Shown: positions 23,560 to 31,774, numbered from the stretch's first letter. The stretch: DNA of 38,109 bases from Clostridiaceae bacterium (GCA_021200535.1 JAJQGL010000097.1:1-38109); one strand, 5' to 3'. Program-made: numbers and translations. The notes: a model not told the origin generated them from the sequence alone.

Positions 23560-24186
23560 ATGGCGAGAAAATTAAAACCGGTTAGCATTGCCGGCATTGA
23601 GGGGGATGCTCTTATCAGCGAAGATATCAATTATTCTGCTGACATTCCTGAGTATCCTATTGAAAAAGGCTATAATGTATCGGATACAATCATTTTGAAA
23701 CCGGTGCAGTTGAGCATTACGCTGTATATCAGCGATAGTCCCGCTACATGGCGGAATAGGTCAGGGCATAAGCCGGCGACTAACCGCACAAAGAAGATAT
23801 GCAAAAAGTTAGAAAAACTTTATTTCAAAAGGCAACTGGTTAAAGTTGTAACAACGGATAAGATTTATACCAGCATGGGCATTACATCTATGACGATTTC
23901 CCATAGTTCGGAAATTGGTTATGCAAGACAGATTCAGATGTCGTTGAAAAAGGTATATGTAACAAAGCGAAAAACCGTATATGTTCCGAGTTACATATTG
24001 CAGAGCGGAGAAACAAAATCCAACGCCGGCACTGCCACAACATCTTCGAGCAGTTCAAACTCTACTAGTTCCTCAAGCGGTTCGAGCAGCAGCGGTTCTT
24101 CATCAAGCAGTTCCTCGTCTAGTAGTTCAAGTAGTAAAAAAAGTTCTGTTTTGTATGGAGTGGCAAGTAGTTTGGGATTTTTATAG
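23560..24186 (+). CDS. Dit-like baseplate protein with poly-serine linker
   Basis: 208 residues. The first 145 form a beta-rich, basic domain similar to Dit-like/DUF6046 tail proteins (Ile-Ala-Gly-Ile-Glu-Gly-Asp-Ala-Leu-Ile at the start; Arg-Gln-Ile-Gln-Met-Ser-Leu-Lys-Lys-Val). Residues 160-197 are almost only serine with a few Thr, Gly and Asn, then a short hydrophobic tail. Ser codons in this tract are mixed (TCN and AGY), so it is kept at the protein level and not by simple slippage. It links the tail tube to the hub. Confidence 0.7.
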   Translation: MARKLKPVSIAGIEGDALISEDINYSADIPEYPIEKGYNVSDTIILKPVQLSITLYISDSPATWRNRSGHKPATNRTKKICKKLEKLYFKRQLVKVVTTDKIYTSMGITSMTISHSSEIGYARQIQMSLKKVYVTKRKTVYVPSYILQSGETKSNAGTATTSSSSSNSTSSSSGSSSSGSSSSSSSSSSSSSKKSSVLYGVASSLGFL

Positions 24187-24196
24187 GAGGTAGAAT

Positions 24197-24517
24197 ATGT
24201 TATACATATCAGTGCCGGATAAGAACGACAGCGTATCATCAATTACGATAGACGAAAAGCAGTATCTTATCCGTTTTACCTATAATGGAACAGGGGACTA
24301 TTGGAGTTTCGGCATATCAGATAATGATGATAATCCAATTGTTGCTGCAACGAAGATAGTCCCCAATTTTCCGTTGACGCATTTCTTTAATTATACGGAT
24401 CTGCCAAATGGTATATTCGGTGTACTTACAGAGGAAACGAGGCTGACAAGGGAATCGTTCAACGATGGAACTGCTGAGTTTGTGTATATACCTTGGGATG
24501 AAGTGGAGGAGGAATGA
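24197..24517 (+). CDS. Baseplate plug protein (DUF6983-like)
   Basis: 106 residues from ATG 24197 after TAGGAGG. The beta-rich sequence with Tyr-Leu-Ile-Arg-Phe-Thr-Tyr-Asn, Tyr-Trp-Ser-Phe-Gly-Ile, Pro-Asn-Phe-Pro-Leu and Asn-Gly-Ile-Phe-Gly-Val matches baseplate plug proteins found between Dit-like and hub genes. Ends with a Glu-rich tail whose codons carry the ribosome site for the hub gene. Confidence 0.75.
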   Translation: MLYISVPDKNDSVSSITIDEKQYLIRFTYNGTGDYWSFGISDNDDNPIVAATKIVPNFPLTHFFNYTDLPNGIFGVLTEETRLTRESFNDGTAEFVYIPWDEVEEE

Positions 24518-24518
24518 T

Positions 24519-25403
24519 ATGGCACAGGAGAATTTTATCAGACGTTATCTTTTAAAAGCTGGCGTTATGGGGCAGCAGGGGTTTCAGTTGGGGCAGACAT
24601 CTGAATCGAATCCCCATGCCCTGCATATCAGTTTTAGTATAGAGAAGTCCACATCGGAAACCTCCAATACAGCCAAAGTGCAAATTTGGAATTTGTCGCC
24701 AGCGAGCCTGAAAGTGCTTGATACAAAAGACTGTGTGGTGGAATTACAGGCTGGATACACGTCTCATATTGCACTTGTTCTTGTCGGGAATATTGTCACA
24801 GTCACAACGCAGATGGATGGGGCAGACCGCCTCACAGAATTAGAGGTTGTAGACGGCAGGGTAGCACTTAGGGATACATACATATCAGTATCGTATTCAG
24901 GCAAAGTTAATAGTAAGGACGTATTTGATTATATAGCCGGAGCCATGGGCGTGTCTGTTGTTTATTCCAAAAAGGCAAAATTCAAAACGCTGCCCAATGG
25001 ATTTAGTTTTGTGGGTGCTGGCAAAAATGCTCTGAAAAAATTGTGCAAGACCTGTGGACTCGCCTGGTCCATTCAGAATTCCGTCTTACAGATTAGAAAA
25101 CCAAATGAGCCTATTACAACTAGGGCGTATCTTTTAAGTGCCGATACGGGGCTTTTAGACGTGCCTAAGAGAATAACAATATCGGCTGAAAGTGATGATT
25201 CGAGCGACGGTGAAAGCAGTACAACTTCGCAGATTGGTTACGAGGTCAGATACTTTCTAAACGGGGCAATCGGCGTAAATGATTATGTGAGGTTAGAAAG
25301 CGATTCTGTTAGAGGATATTTTAGAGTATATAAACTGAATATAGATGGAGATAATCTTGAGGGCGAATGGACCTGTACCGCCCAATTACTGGAGGTGAAG
25401 TAA
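24519..25403 (+). CDS. Baseplate hub protein (gp27/gpD-like)
   Basis: 294 residues from ATG 24519, behind GGAGGAGG. Hub-type features: Ile-Ser-Phe-Ser-Ile-Glu-Lys-Ser, Asn-Thr-Ala-Lys-Val-Gln-Ile-Trp-Asn-Leu-Ser at about 45-55, Glu-Leu-Gln-Ala-Gly-Tyr, and Leu-Lys-Lys-Leu-Cys-Lys-Thr-Cys-Gly-Leu-Ala-Trp near 180. It forms the central ring of the baseplate holding the spike. The stop overlaps the next ATG by one base. Confidence 0.82.
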   Translation: MAQENFIRRYLLKAGVMGQQGFQLGQTSESNPHALHISFSIEKSTSETSNTAKVQIWNLSPASLKVLDTKDCVVELQAGYTSHIALVLVGNIVTVTTQMDGADRLTELEVVDGRVALRDTYISVSYSGKVNSKDVFDYIAGAMGVSVVYSKKAKFKTLPNGFSFVGAGKNALKKLCKTCGLAWSIQNSVLQIRKPNEPITTRAYLLSADTGLLDVPKRITISAESDDSSDGESSTTSQIGYEVRYFLNGAIGVNDYVRLESDSVRGYFRVYKLNIDGDNLEGEWTCTAQLLEVK

Positions 25404-25927
25404 TGCTGCAAGAATTTGTTGAGCAGGTAGAAAAGGTGGCACGTTCTGTTATGGAGGAAATGCATACGGCGATTCCGGGGAGTATTACATCGTTTAATCA
25501 GGGAACAGGGCTGGCTACTGTGAAACCATATGGAACATATACAACGGGAGCGGGAAAAAAGATGGCATATCCGGTTATTACCGGTGTTCCGGTAATAATT
25601 CCGCAGTGCCCATCAGCAAATGTACAGATAGCGTTTCCGATTGTGACTGGCATGGATTGCCTTGTTATTGTGTCGGAGCAGGAGTTGGATGCGTGGCTTG
25701 GTGGCGGCGAATCGGAGAATGATATGCGGTTTGATTTGACAAGCGCAATTGCAATTCCGGGGCTTTCCGGAAAAAGCAGTACAGCCTTGAAAGAAGCATG
25801 CAACACCGGAAGCGTTGTTATCAATAATGGAACGACGAAATTGTTGGTTTCAGCAAATGGTATTGAGGTTACGGGAAATCTTAATGTGAAAGGGAATATT
25901 TCGTGTACAGGCAGTTATCCGGGATAG
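25403..25927 (+). CDS. Baseplate spike protein (Gp138 N-terminal domain)
   Basis: 174 residues from ATG 25403, the A shared with the hub stop. The OB-fold domain of Gp138-type puncture proteins is visible: Ala-Ile-Pro-Gly-Ser-Ile-Thr-Ser-Phe, Ala-Thr-Val-Lys-Pro-Tyr, Val-Pro-Val-Ile-Ile-Pro-Gln, and Gly-x-Asp-Cys-Leu-Val-Ile. The end has a beta-helical repeat style (Asn-Gly-Ile-Glu-Val-Thr-Gly-Asn-Leu-Asn-Val-Lys-Gly-Asn-Ile). It pierces the cell envelope after sheath contraction. Confidence 0.85.
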   Translation: MLQEFVEQVEKVARSVMEEMHTAIPGSITSFNQGTGLATVKPYGTYTTGAGKKMAYPVITGVPVIIPQCPSANVQIAFPIVTGMDCLVIVSEQELDAWLGGGESENDMRFDLTSAIAIPGLSGKSSTALKEACNTGSVVINNGTTKLLVSANGIEVTGNLNVKGNISCTGSYPG

Positions 25928-25942
25928 AAGGGAGGTGCGGTC

Positions 25943-26290
25943 ATGGATATATTGCTTAATGAAGACGGCGATTTGTTTTTCAAAGAAGCAGATATCGTCC
26001 TCGCCAACTCTGTCCGCCAAAAAATAAAAATAAGGTTAAAATGGTTTTTCCAGGAGTGGAGATGGGACGACGAGGCAGGCGTACAATATTTTGAGTATTT
26101 GTTCATAAAAAATCCGGATTTAGATCAGGTAAAGGAATTGATTGAGGAACAGATTTTCAATGTAGACGAAATAACAGAAGTCAACGATGTGTCTGTGGTA
26201 ATTGACAGCAAAAGCAGAAAAGCAGTTATTACATATGAAGCTGCAACAGATGAAGAAACTTTTAAGGAAGAGGTGGTTATTTATGGCTGA
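25943..26290 (+). CDS. Baseplate wedge subunit (gp25/gpW-like, DUF2634)
   Basis: 115 residues from ATG 25943 after GGGAGGTG. It has the gp25-like core with Val-Arg-Gln-Lys-Ile-Lys-Ile-Arg-Leu-Lys-Trp-Phe-Phe and Glu-Trp-Arg-Trp-Asp, then Gly-Val-Gln-Tyr-Phe-Glu-Tyr. These wedge proteins initiate sheath assembly on the baseplate. The stop overlaps the J-like gene start by 8 nt. Confidence 0.85.
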   Translation: MDILLNEDGDLFFKEADIVLANSVRQKIKIRLKWFFQEWRWDDEAGVQYFEYLFIKNPDLDQVKELIEEQIFNVDEITEVNDVSVVIDSKSRKAVITYEAATDEETFKEEVVIYG

Positions 26291-27743
26291 ATATGGCGTT
26301 ACAGATAAGGGTTTTGTAATAAAACGACTGGACGTAATTTTGGAGGAACTGCATTCAGAACTTTCAGAACAGTTTGGTTTCAATACCAGATTGGATTCGC
26401 AGTCTTTTTTAAATGTGCTAATTACCACCTGCGGCGGGAAATTTGCTGAACTTTGGGAAGTGTTGCAGGACAGTTATTATGCGAAATATCCGTCTACTGC
26501 GGAGGGAGCAAATCTTGACAACGCCGTTCAATACGGAGGCATTCGGAGAAGCCCTAATAAGTACAGTTATTATAAATTGCATTGTACGGGAGACGATGGA
26601 ACTGTAGTGAGAGAAGGCGCTGTGGTAGCAACTAATACGGCACCACAGAAAAAGCTTGCTGCCGTTTCTGAATTTGAGATTACAAGGGATAATTTTAATT
26701 GCGCATCAGTGAGAGTGGCGGCTGCGGCAGAAGGAGAAATATATTCTGTATCGATTAATGGAGTGCAGTACAGTTACACCAGTTCATCAGATGATGAACT
26801 TAGCATTATTAAAGGTCTGTATTCTGTTGTCGCCCCAGATGGATACACAGTATCTGTGAACGAAAGCGATATCACTCTTGATATTTCGGATGAAACTACA
26901 GCGAGAAGCGGAATTTTGGTATTGTCGGATAATCTTACTACATCCAGCGTGACGGTGCTTGCTGATTTTGCTACTGTAGATTATGGAAAACTGATATTTC
27001 CAAACGGAACAATTACGGTTATGGTCACAAATATTAGCGGTTTCAATGAAGTGAACAATCTCATTTCTCCGACTTATGGGAGAATACAGGAAACAGATGT
27101 GGAACTCAGACATTCATATATTGCAAAGTCGGCGATCCGATCTACAAGAATGATTGATAGTATATGTTCGCAGTTGATAAATAATGTAGATAACGTTGAA
27201 TCTGCTACAGGCTATGAAAATGATACAGATGATACAGACGAAGAAGGAAGACCACCTCATAGCGTGGAAATCATTGTGGACGGAGGGGATGAAGCAGAAA
27301 TTGCCAGTATTATTCTGGAGAAAAAAGCTGCCGGTATTCAGACGTATGGAGATATTACTGTCAGCGTGGCTACGGAATATGGAGATTCTGTTCCGATAAG
27401 TTTCAATAGACCGGAATATATCTATGTATGGATGAAGGTTACATTGGATGCGGACAGCTCATATCTGCCTACCAATTTTGCCAATTTGACAATTGATTCC
27501 ATCGTGGAAGATGCCGCTCAGTTACAGGCGGGGGATAACTTGCTTTCACAGACATTTAACGAGGGGATATATACGACGGTAGGCGGTGTAACGTATGTCG
27601 ATATCAAATGCGCATCAACTACCAGTAAAGATTATATTCCTACTGATGATGAATATACAAAAGTTAATGTCACAGTAACAAGCAGACAAAAAATTGTTGT
27701 CAGTGATACAAGGATTGAGGTGGTGTATAGTGGCAATTCTTGA
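26283..27743 (+). CDS. Baseplate J-like protein
   Basis: 486 residues from ATG 26283, overlapping the wedge gene. The opening Tyr-Gly-Val-Thr-Asp-Lys-Gly-Phe-Val-x-Lys-Arg-Leu, the Ala-Asn-Leu-Asp-Asn-Ala-Val-Gln-Tyr-Gly-Gly-Ile-Arg-Arg motif near 80, Ser-Pro-Thr-Tyr-Gly-Arg-Ile-Gln-Glu-Thr-Asp, and the C-terminal Tyr-Val-Trp-Met-Lys-Val-Thr-Leu fit P2 J/Mu gp47-like baseplate proteins. It forms the wedge arms. Its stop overlaps the next gene. Confidence 0.88.
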   Translation: MAEYGVTDKGFVIKRLDVILEELHSELSEQFGFNTRLDSQSFLNVLITTCGGKFAELWEVLQDSYYAKYPSTAEGANLDNAVQYGGIRRSPNKYSYYKLHCTGDDGTVVREGAVVATNTAPQKKLAAVSEFEITRDNFNCASVRVAAAAEGEIYSVSINGVQYSYTSSSDDELSIIKGLYSVVAPDGYTVSVNESDITLDISDETTARSGILVLSDNLTTSSVTVLADFATVDYGKLIFPNGTITVMVTNISGFNEVNNLISPTYGRIQETDVELRHSYIAKSAIRSTRMIDSICSQLINNVDNVESATGYENDTDDTDEEGRPPHSVEIIVDGGDEAEIASIILEKKAAGIQTYGDITVSVATEYGDSVPISFNRPEYIYVWMKVTLDADSSYLPTNFANLTIDSIVEDAAQLQAGDNLLSQTFNEGIYTTVGGVTYVDIKCASTTSKDYIPTDDEYTKVNVTVTSRQKIVVSDTRIEVVYSGNS

Positions 27744-28887
27744 CGAATGGATTGAGGATCTTCCGCAGCAGTTTCAAGGAAAAGAACGTATAGAAGCCTT
27801 ACTTTCGGCTTTTTCCAAGCAATTAGAGGAACTATATGAGGTGGCTCGGCAGCTTGATGCTGAAACAGATATAGACAGTGCTGTGGGTGCGAATTTGGAT
27901 ATGGTAGGTGATATAGTAACACTTACAAGGAAAGAAGCTGGCATTCTTGCAGGAATCGATGTTGAGGATCCGGTTATTAGCGACGATAGGTATAGGCAAT
28001 TTTTGAAATATCAAATGTTGGTAAATACAAATGAGTGTACCTACTATGATTTGATGGACGGTATTGCTCTGTTGTGGGATGTATCGCCGGTATATTACAG
28101 AGAAGATTCCGCATTGCCGGCAGTAATCATATTGACAATGCCATTCTTAACGCCGGGAGGAAAAGTAGTAACACTTGGAGAAGTGCCTATGGTAAAAGCG
28201 GCAGGGGTAAGGATTGAATTTGAATATTATATTAAGGCTATCGTAGAGGTAGCCTTTAATTTTTGGATATCAGCCTACGATGTTCCCAGATGCAATACTT
28301 TAGTGTGCGGCACATACCCATATCGTTCTACTCTCGGAACTATTATTGGAATTCAGTGTGAGCAGGATGCGAATGCTTTGATTACGGCATTTGAAACAAG
28401 TCCTACGGGAACAATCCGTATCGGAGGAAAAGCATATAATGCCACGCTTGGAGAAGTATATGCAGATGATATAGAGATTGAGATTGACAGCAGTTTGAGT
28501 ATTGTTGATTTCCTGCAGTCCGGTCAATGCGTATCGGGCGTTAATCCTTCAACTTCCGTCCAAGGAGTTGTTATACCGAAGGATATTTTGGTAGATAGAA
28601 CTGTCTATGCTGGGGAATACGCATTGATGTTGGCCGGAACGAAAACAGCAGGAGGAGGTACGCTGGATGAAGCGTTAGCGGTAGAGATTGAGGAAGGTGT
28701 CGAAACCGAAGACATAACCCTTATAGGTACAGCGACACAAATAACAGCTTCTCCAGAACGAAAAGCAGGGGCAGTTTATCAAACGGTTTCTATTTCGACT
28801 GATGAAATGGAAACAGATGTAAATGTCTACATTGCTGCTGCAACCGTAAAAAGATGCGGGACAAGCAGCTGTGGAAATAAAGAATAG
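27730..28887 (+). CDS. Baseplate/tail protein, DUF2612-like (P2 I-type position)
   Basis: 385 residues from GTG 27730, 6-7 nt after GAGGTGG and 14 nt inside the J-like gene. The N-terminal 200 residues fit DUF2612 proteins (Asp-Ser-Ala-Val-Gly-Ala-Asn-Leu-Asp-Met-Val-Gly-Asp-Ile-Val, Asp-Asp-Arg-Tyr-Arg-Gln-Phe-Leu-Lys). The C-terminal half is a predicted beta region with a Cys-rich end (Arg-Cys-Gly-Thr-Ser-Ser-Cys-Gly). It probably links the wedge to fibre-like proteins. Confidence 0.75.
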   Translation: MAILDEWIEDLPQQFQGKERIEALLSAFSKQLEELYEVARQLDAETDIDSAVGANLDMVGDIVTLTRKEAGILAGIDVEDPVISDDRYRQFLKYQMLVNTNECTYYDLMDGIALLWDVSPVYYREDSALPAVIILTMPFLTPGGKVVTLGEVPMVKAAGVRIEFEYYIKAIVEVAFNFWISAYDVPRCNTLVCGTYPYRSTLGTIIGIQCEQDANALITAFETSPTGTIRIGGKAYNATLGEVYADDIEIEIDSSLSIVDFLQSGQCVSGVNPSTSVQGVVIPKDILVDRTVYAGEYALMLAGTKTAGGGTLDEALAVEIEEGVETEDITLIGTATQITASPERKAGAVYQTVSISTDEMETDVNVYIAAATVKRCGTSSCGNKE

Positions 28888-28898
28888 GAGGTGTCAGG

Positions 28899-29213
28899 AT
28901 GGCATTCTGGACTACGGATTTTCTTGATAATCGAAGAAAACAATGGATGGCAGCCATTTACAAATTTCAGTATCAGGTAAATGGCACATGGTATGATGCG
29001 AAGGTTAATAGCAAGAAAATCTCAGGCAACACAATTACTTTTATTGTAAGCTTGCCAACCACTCCCAATACAGCCCATACAATCACAGGCATTCGCCTAT
29101 ATGATGTGACGGGCGTGGTCTGTGCAGAGCAGGAAGTCACTGTTAAGCGCACTGCGAGCCAGGGAGTTTTGGCAAAATTTGAATTCCCAATTTATGAGAA
29201 AGGAGATGAGTAG
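28899..29213 (+). CDS. Small tail-tip protein, 104 aa
   Basis: From ATG 28899 after AGGAGGTG. A beta-rich protein with Tyr-Lys-Phe-Gln-Tyr-Gln-Val-Asn-Gly-Thr-Trp-Tyr, an immunoglobulin-like strand pattern in the middle (Thr-Ile-Thr-Gly-Ile-Arg-Leu-Tyr-Asp) and a conserved-looking Phe-Glu-Phe-Pro end. It is placed among receptor-side tail genes. No family identified with certainty. Confidence 0.65.
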   Translation: MAFWTTDFLDNRRKQWMAAIYKFQYQVNGTWYDAKVNSKKISGNTITFIVSLPTTPNTAHTITGIRLYDVTGVVCAEQEVTVKRTASQGVLAKFEFPIYEKGDE

Positions 29214-29215
29214 AA

Positions 29216-29698
29216 ATGAGCGTAACACCAGATTATCTTGAGGGTAATGGCACCGATGTATACACACCGGAGGAATGGCTTGATGAAGTCGTTGACACGT
29301 CTTCTGGAGAAACCATACAGGAAGGCACGCCGATGGATGCAGAGCATTTTAATCATATGGAACAGGGAATCCATAATAATTCAATGATGCTGGCAATCTT
29401 TTTGGAATATTTGAGGCATGCTCAGCAGAGTCTTGAATCAGTAGATGGTGAAGAAATTGAAGTTACCCTTACCAATGCCGGTGGTTTTTATTTTAACGAT
29501 TCTGTACAGACAGTGGCGCTTTCGAACATGAGAAGCACGACGGAGTATAGAGTGCTGACAGAAATTCAGGGAAATACTGTTAATGCAGGAGACATTGTAG
29601 TGTACGATAAGCAGGTCAATGGCTTTAAAATTGCACATACCGGAAGTGCTGAAAGCGTGAAAGTTCGCTGCTTTGTACAGGGTGGAGGTGCTGCATAG
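29216..29698 (+). CDS. Tail fibre/tail appendage protein, 160 aa
   Basis: From ATG 29216. The N-terminal segment with Pro-Glu-Glu-Trp, Glu-Gly-Thr-Pro-Met-Asp-Ala-Glu-His-Phe-Asn-His-Met-Glu-Gln-Gly-Ile (about 20-55) is the recurrent attachment motif at the start of many Firmicutes tail fibre and receptor-binding proteins. The rest is a small beta domain ending Phe-Val-Gln-Gly-Gly-Gly. It is shorter than a full fibre, so it may act as an adaptor for the variable protein downstream. Confidence 0.7.
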   Translation: MSVTPDYLEGNGTDVYTPEEWLDEVVDTSSGETIQEGTPMDAEHFNHMEQGIHNNSMMLAIFLEYLRHAQQSLESVDGEEIEVTLTNAGGFYFNDSVQTVALSNMRSTTEYRVLTEIQGNTVNAGDIVVYDKQVNGFKIAHTGSAESVKVRCFVQGGGAA

Positions 29699-29859
29699 TG
29701 GTGAACATTATCATTCATAGCGACGAGAGAAAAGCAGAAGCCAGTAGGACGTTGCGGGATTACGGAATTAGCCCGGAAAGAGCAACAAAGGCACAACAAG
29801 ATATGGCTGACTGCGTGGCTCAGAAAACAAACGAAGCATACAAAGAATTAAGGAGGTAG
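29698..29859 (+). CDS. Small basic helical protein, 53 aa
   Basis: A short gene in the gap between the fibre-like gene and the next one. GTG 29698 overlaps the preceding TAG by one base and is 9 nt after GGAGG; GTG 29701 is the alternative. The product starts with a short strand and continues as charged helix (Glu-Arg-Lys-Ala-Glu-Ala, Tyr-Gly-Ile-Ser-Pro-Glu-Arg-Ala). Its last codons, AGG AGG TAG, supply the ribosome site of the following ATG at 29864. Similar short proteins occur beside tail fibre genes; function unknown. Confidence 0.6.
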   Translation: MVNIIIHSDERKAEASRTLRDYGISPERATKAQQDMADCVAQKTNEAYKELRR

Positions 29860-29863
29860 GCAA

Positions 29864-30214
29864 ATGGCAATGAACGTAGTGGAAGTAAATGTTGGAACAA
29901 AGATTGGATACAGCGTTTCCAAGAACAAGATTACATTTGCGGATGAGTTGACGCTCAACTGCGAAAAATTGGAGAGGGACTATGCAGTGTGTATCGATAT
30001 TTGTATCGATAAAAACGAAATGATTACTGCGGGGCAGCTTGGAGAAATGTACGCAGCGCAGATTGAGATTCCGGCCAGACAGTATACAGAGGAAGAAGTT
30101 GAAAATCCTGATTATGATCCGGAGGATTCAAATAGTACAGAAACTATTACTGAAAGGACGCCGGTTGCTTTCAGTATGTCTAACGTAACACTTAAATTAT
30201 ATGCAATAGAATAA
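29864..30214 (+). CDS. Hypothetical tail-associated protein upstream of the DGR target, 116 aa
   Basis: From ATG 29864. It is a beta-rich acidic protein with an Asp/Glu/Pro-rich insertion (about 75-100) and a Leu-Lys-Leu-Tyr-Ala end, without membrane segments. It lies 11 nt before the DGR target gene and is presumably co-expressed with it, so it could be a structural partner. No family recognised. Confidence 0.65.
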   Translation: MAMNVVEVNVGTKIGYSVSKNKITFADELTLNCEKLERDYAVCIDICIDKNEMITAGQLGEMYAAQIEIPARQYTEEEVENPDYDPEDSNSTETITERTPVAFSMSNVTLKLYAIE

Positions 30215-30225
30215 GGAGGTCAATC

Positions 30226-31275
30226 ATGGGAAATTATGATCAGATGGCAGCTGCGGTAAGCGAACTGTCTGGAGGAAAAAATGTTGTGCTACTTGATGAT
30301 ATTGGTATTCCGTCTATTTATGTAAGAATACCGAAAGGCAAAAATTCTGAGGTGGTAAGTGGGCTTACTGACAATGTCCATCCTGCTTTTAACGTGGATG
30401 GAGTAGAAAAAACGGCTTTTTACTACTCTAAATATCAGAATATCATCGAAAATGGAAGGGCATATTCCTTGGCGCACAGAGATCCGAGGGCATCTTTGGA
30501 TTTTGATACTGCAAGGGCAGCATGTGAAGCAAAGGGAACGGGATTTCACCTTGCAACAATGGCTGAATGGGCGTATATTGCACTGTGGTGCAGGGCGAAC
30601 GAAACAATGCCGCACGGAAACAATAACTATGGGAAGGACATTACCTATGCATACGAGAAGGGCGAGGCGTCATATTATGACAGCACGAACACATACCGAA
30701 CATTCACTGGGTCTGGACCTGTTACATGGAATCATAACTGGCAGACAGATGGTATTTGCGACATGAATGGCAATGTGTGGGAATGGAATGCGGGCATGAG
30801 GTTATATGATGGTGAAATACAGATTATACCATATAATAATGCTGCGCTCGGTGCTGAGTGTGATATGTCAGCGACGTCTACGCTGTGGAAAGCAATACAG
30901 AGCGATGGTTCCCTTGTTGAACCTGGCTCTGATGATACATTAAAGTATGATTATGTATCAAGTCATATTCAGTTAACTACGGAGATTACAAGTTCTGCAG
31001 ATTCCGGCAGAGGATGTACATATCAGAGCATGACACTGGCAACTGATTTGGAGGCACCGGAACTTGCAAAAATCCTGCTGATTTATCCAGATGAGCCAGG
31101 CGGAGATTACGGCGGAGATTACCATTGGATGAACAATACTGGCGAGCGGTTGCCGATCTGCGGCGGTGGGTGGAGCCATGGGGCTTACGCCGGCGTCTTC
31201 TGCGTCAACATGAACGATCTCCGCTCGGGCTCGGACGCGAGCATCGGTTTCCGCTCCGCTTTTGTTGATCTGTAA
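30226..31275 (+). CDS. DGR variable target protein, FGE-sulfatase/C-type lectin-like fold
   Basis: 349 residues from ATG 30226 after AAGGAGG. The C-terminal two thirds resemble the formylglycine-generating-enzyme type of C-type lectin fold used by many retroelement targets: Phe-His-Leu-Ala-Thr-Met-Ala-Glu-Trp-Ala at about 105-115, Gly-Ile-Cys-Asp-Met-Asn-Gly-Asn-Val-Trp-Glu-Trp near 180, and a final Gly-Gly-Gly-Trp...Gly-Phe-Arg-Ser-Ala. The last 40 residues are the variable repeat. Residues 315, 317, 318, 321, 326, 331, 335, 337, 338 and 339 differ from the template coding. It is expected to be displayed on the tail tip and bind varying ligands. Its catalytic use as a sulfatase-modifying enzyme is not expected. 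Confidence 0.92.
   Translation: MGNYDQMAAAVSELSGGKNVVLLDDIGIPSIYVRIPKGKNSEVVSGLTDNVHPAFNVDGVEKTAFYYSKYQNIIENGRAYSLAHRDPRASLDFDTARAACEAKGTGFHLATMAEWAYIALWCRANETMPHGNNNYGKDITYAYEKGEASYYDSTNTYRTFTGSGPVTWNHNWQTDGICDMNGNVWEWNAGMRLYDGEIQIIPYNNAALGAECDMSATSTLWKAIQSDGSLVEPGSDDTLKYDYVSSHIQLTTEITSSADSGRGCTYQSMTLATDLEAPELAKILLIYPDEPGGDYGGDYHWMNNTGERLPICGGGWSHGAYAGVFCVNMNDLRSGSDASIGFRSAFVDL
31146..31260 (+). repeat. DGR variable repeat (VR), 115 bp
   Basis: Aligns without gaps to the template at 31775-31889. The 11 differences are at VR 31168, 31175, 31177, 31186, 31202, 31216, 31228, 31229, 31234, 31237 and 31241, each opposite a template adenine (nine A to G, one A to C, one A to T). All 91 non-adenine positions match. 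The last 19 bases contain no change and would hold the initiation-of-homing site. Confidence 0.96.
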
Positions 31276-31294
31276 TCTGCTGTACTGTGTTCTG

Positions 31295-31328
31295 ATAGAG
31301 GCTGCGATAGCGGCCTCTATATTTTTTT
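31295..31328 (+). terminator. Hairpin downstream of VR: terminator and probable DGR cruciform
   Basis: ATAGAGGCTGC (31295-31305) pairs with GCGGCCTCTAT (31310-31320), 11 bp with one wobble. The loop is GATA, which fits the GRNA tetraloop rule known for retrohoming hairpins beside VRs. Seven T at 31322-31328 also make it a rho-independent terminator. It begins 35 bp after the VR end. Confidence 0.8.
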
Positions 31329-31388
31329 CAGAGCAGAATAACGAAAAGCGATATTTTATAACAAGGAAATCGCAAAAAACACAGAATG

Positions 31389-31397
31389 TGGTAGAAT
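31389..31397 (+). promoter_or_regulatory. Possible extended -10 promoter of the avd-TR-RT unit
   Basis: TGGTAGAAT at 31389-31397 has the extended TG-n-TAnAAT form, about 29 bp before the avd ATG. No convincing -35 is visible. A separate promoter is expected here because a terminator lies just upstream. Confidence 0.3.
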
Positions 31398-31425
31398 AGG
31401 ATAAAATGCGATACAGAGGGAACAG

Positions 31426-31761
31426 ATGGAAGAATTAAAAATATTACAGAAGGTTTTTGATATGATGGATTACGCCTACAAAGCACTCGCCCAATACCCA
31501 AAGGGAGAAAAATTTGCACTAGTGGCGGATATCAAGCGGTGCATGGACTCGATACTTGAAAGGGTAATCGAAGCCGATAAGAAGTATTACAAAAAGACTA
31601 CTCTGCAGGAGTTGGATGTAGGAGTGGCGAAATTAAAAGCATATATCCGATTATCATACAATCTCGGCTTTCTTCCGATTAAGAAATATGATATCTGGTC
31701 CGGCATGGTGGTAGAAATTGGGAAGATGGTTGGCGGCTGGATAAAAAGTACAAACAAATAG
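31426..31761 (+). CDS. avd: DGR accessory variability determinant (Avd)
   Basis: 111 residues from ATG 31426 after AGAGGGA. It is predicted to be a four-helix bundle with a basic middle (Lys-Lys-Tyr-Tyr-Lys-Lys) and the typical Leu-Gln-Glu-Leu-Asp-Val-x-x-x-Lys-Leu-Lys and Tyr-Asp-Ile-Trp-Ser-x-Met-Val-x-Glu-Ile-Gly-Lys motifs of bacterial Avd proteins (related to the S23 intervening-sequence protein). Avd forms a pentameric barrel that binds the RT and template RNA and is needed for retrohoming. It lies directly before the template repeat, the classical order. Confidence 0.9.
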   Translation: MEELKILQKVFDMMDYAYKALAQYPKGEKFALVADIKRCMDSILERVIEADKKYYKKTTLQELDVGVAKLKAYIRLSYNLGFLPIKKYDIWSGMVVEIGKMVGGWIKSTNK

Positions 31762-31774
31762 GGAATAGGATACT

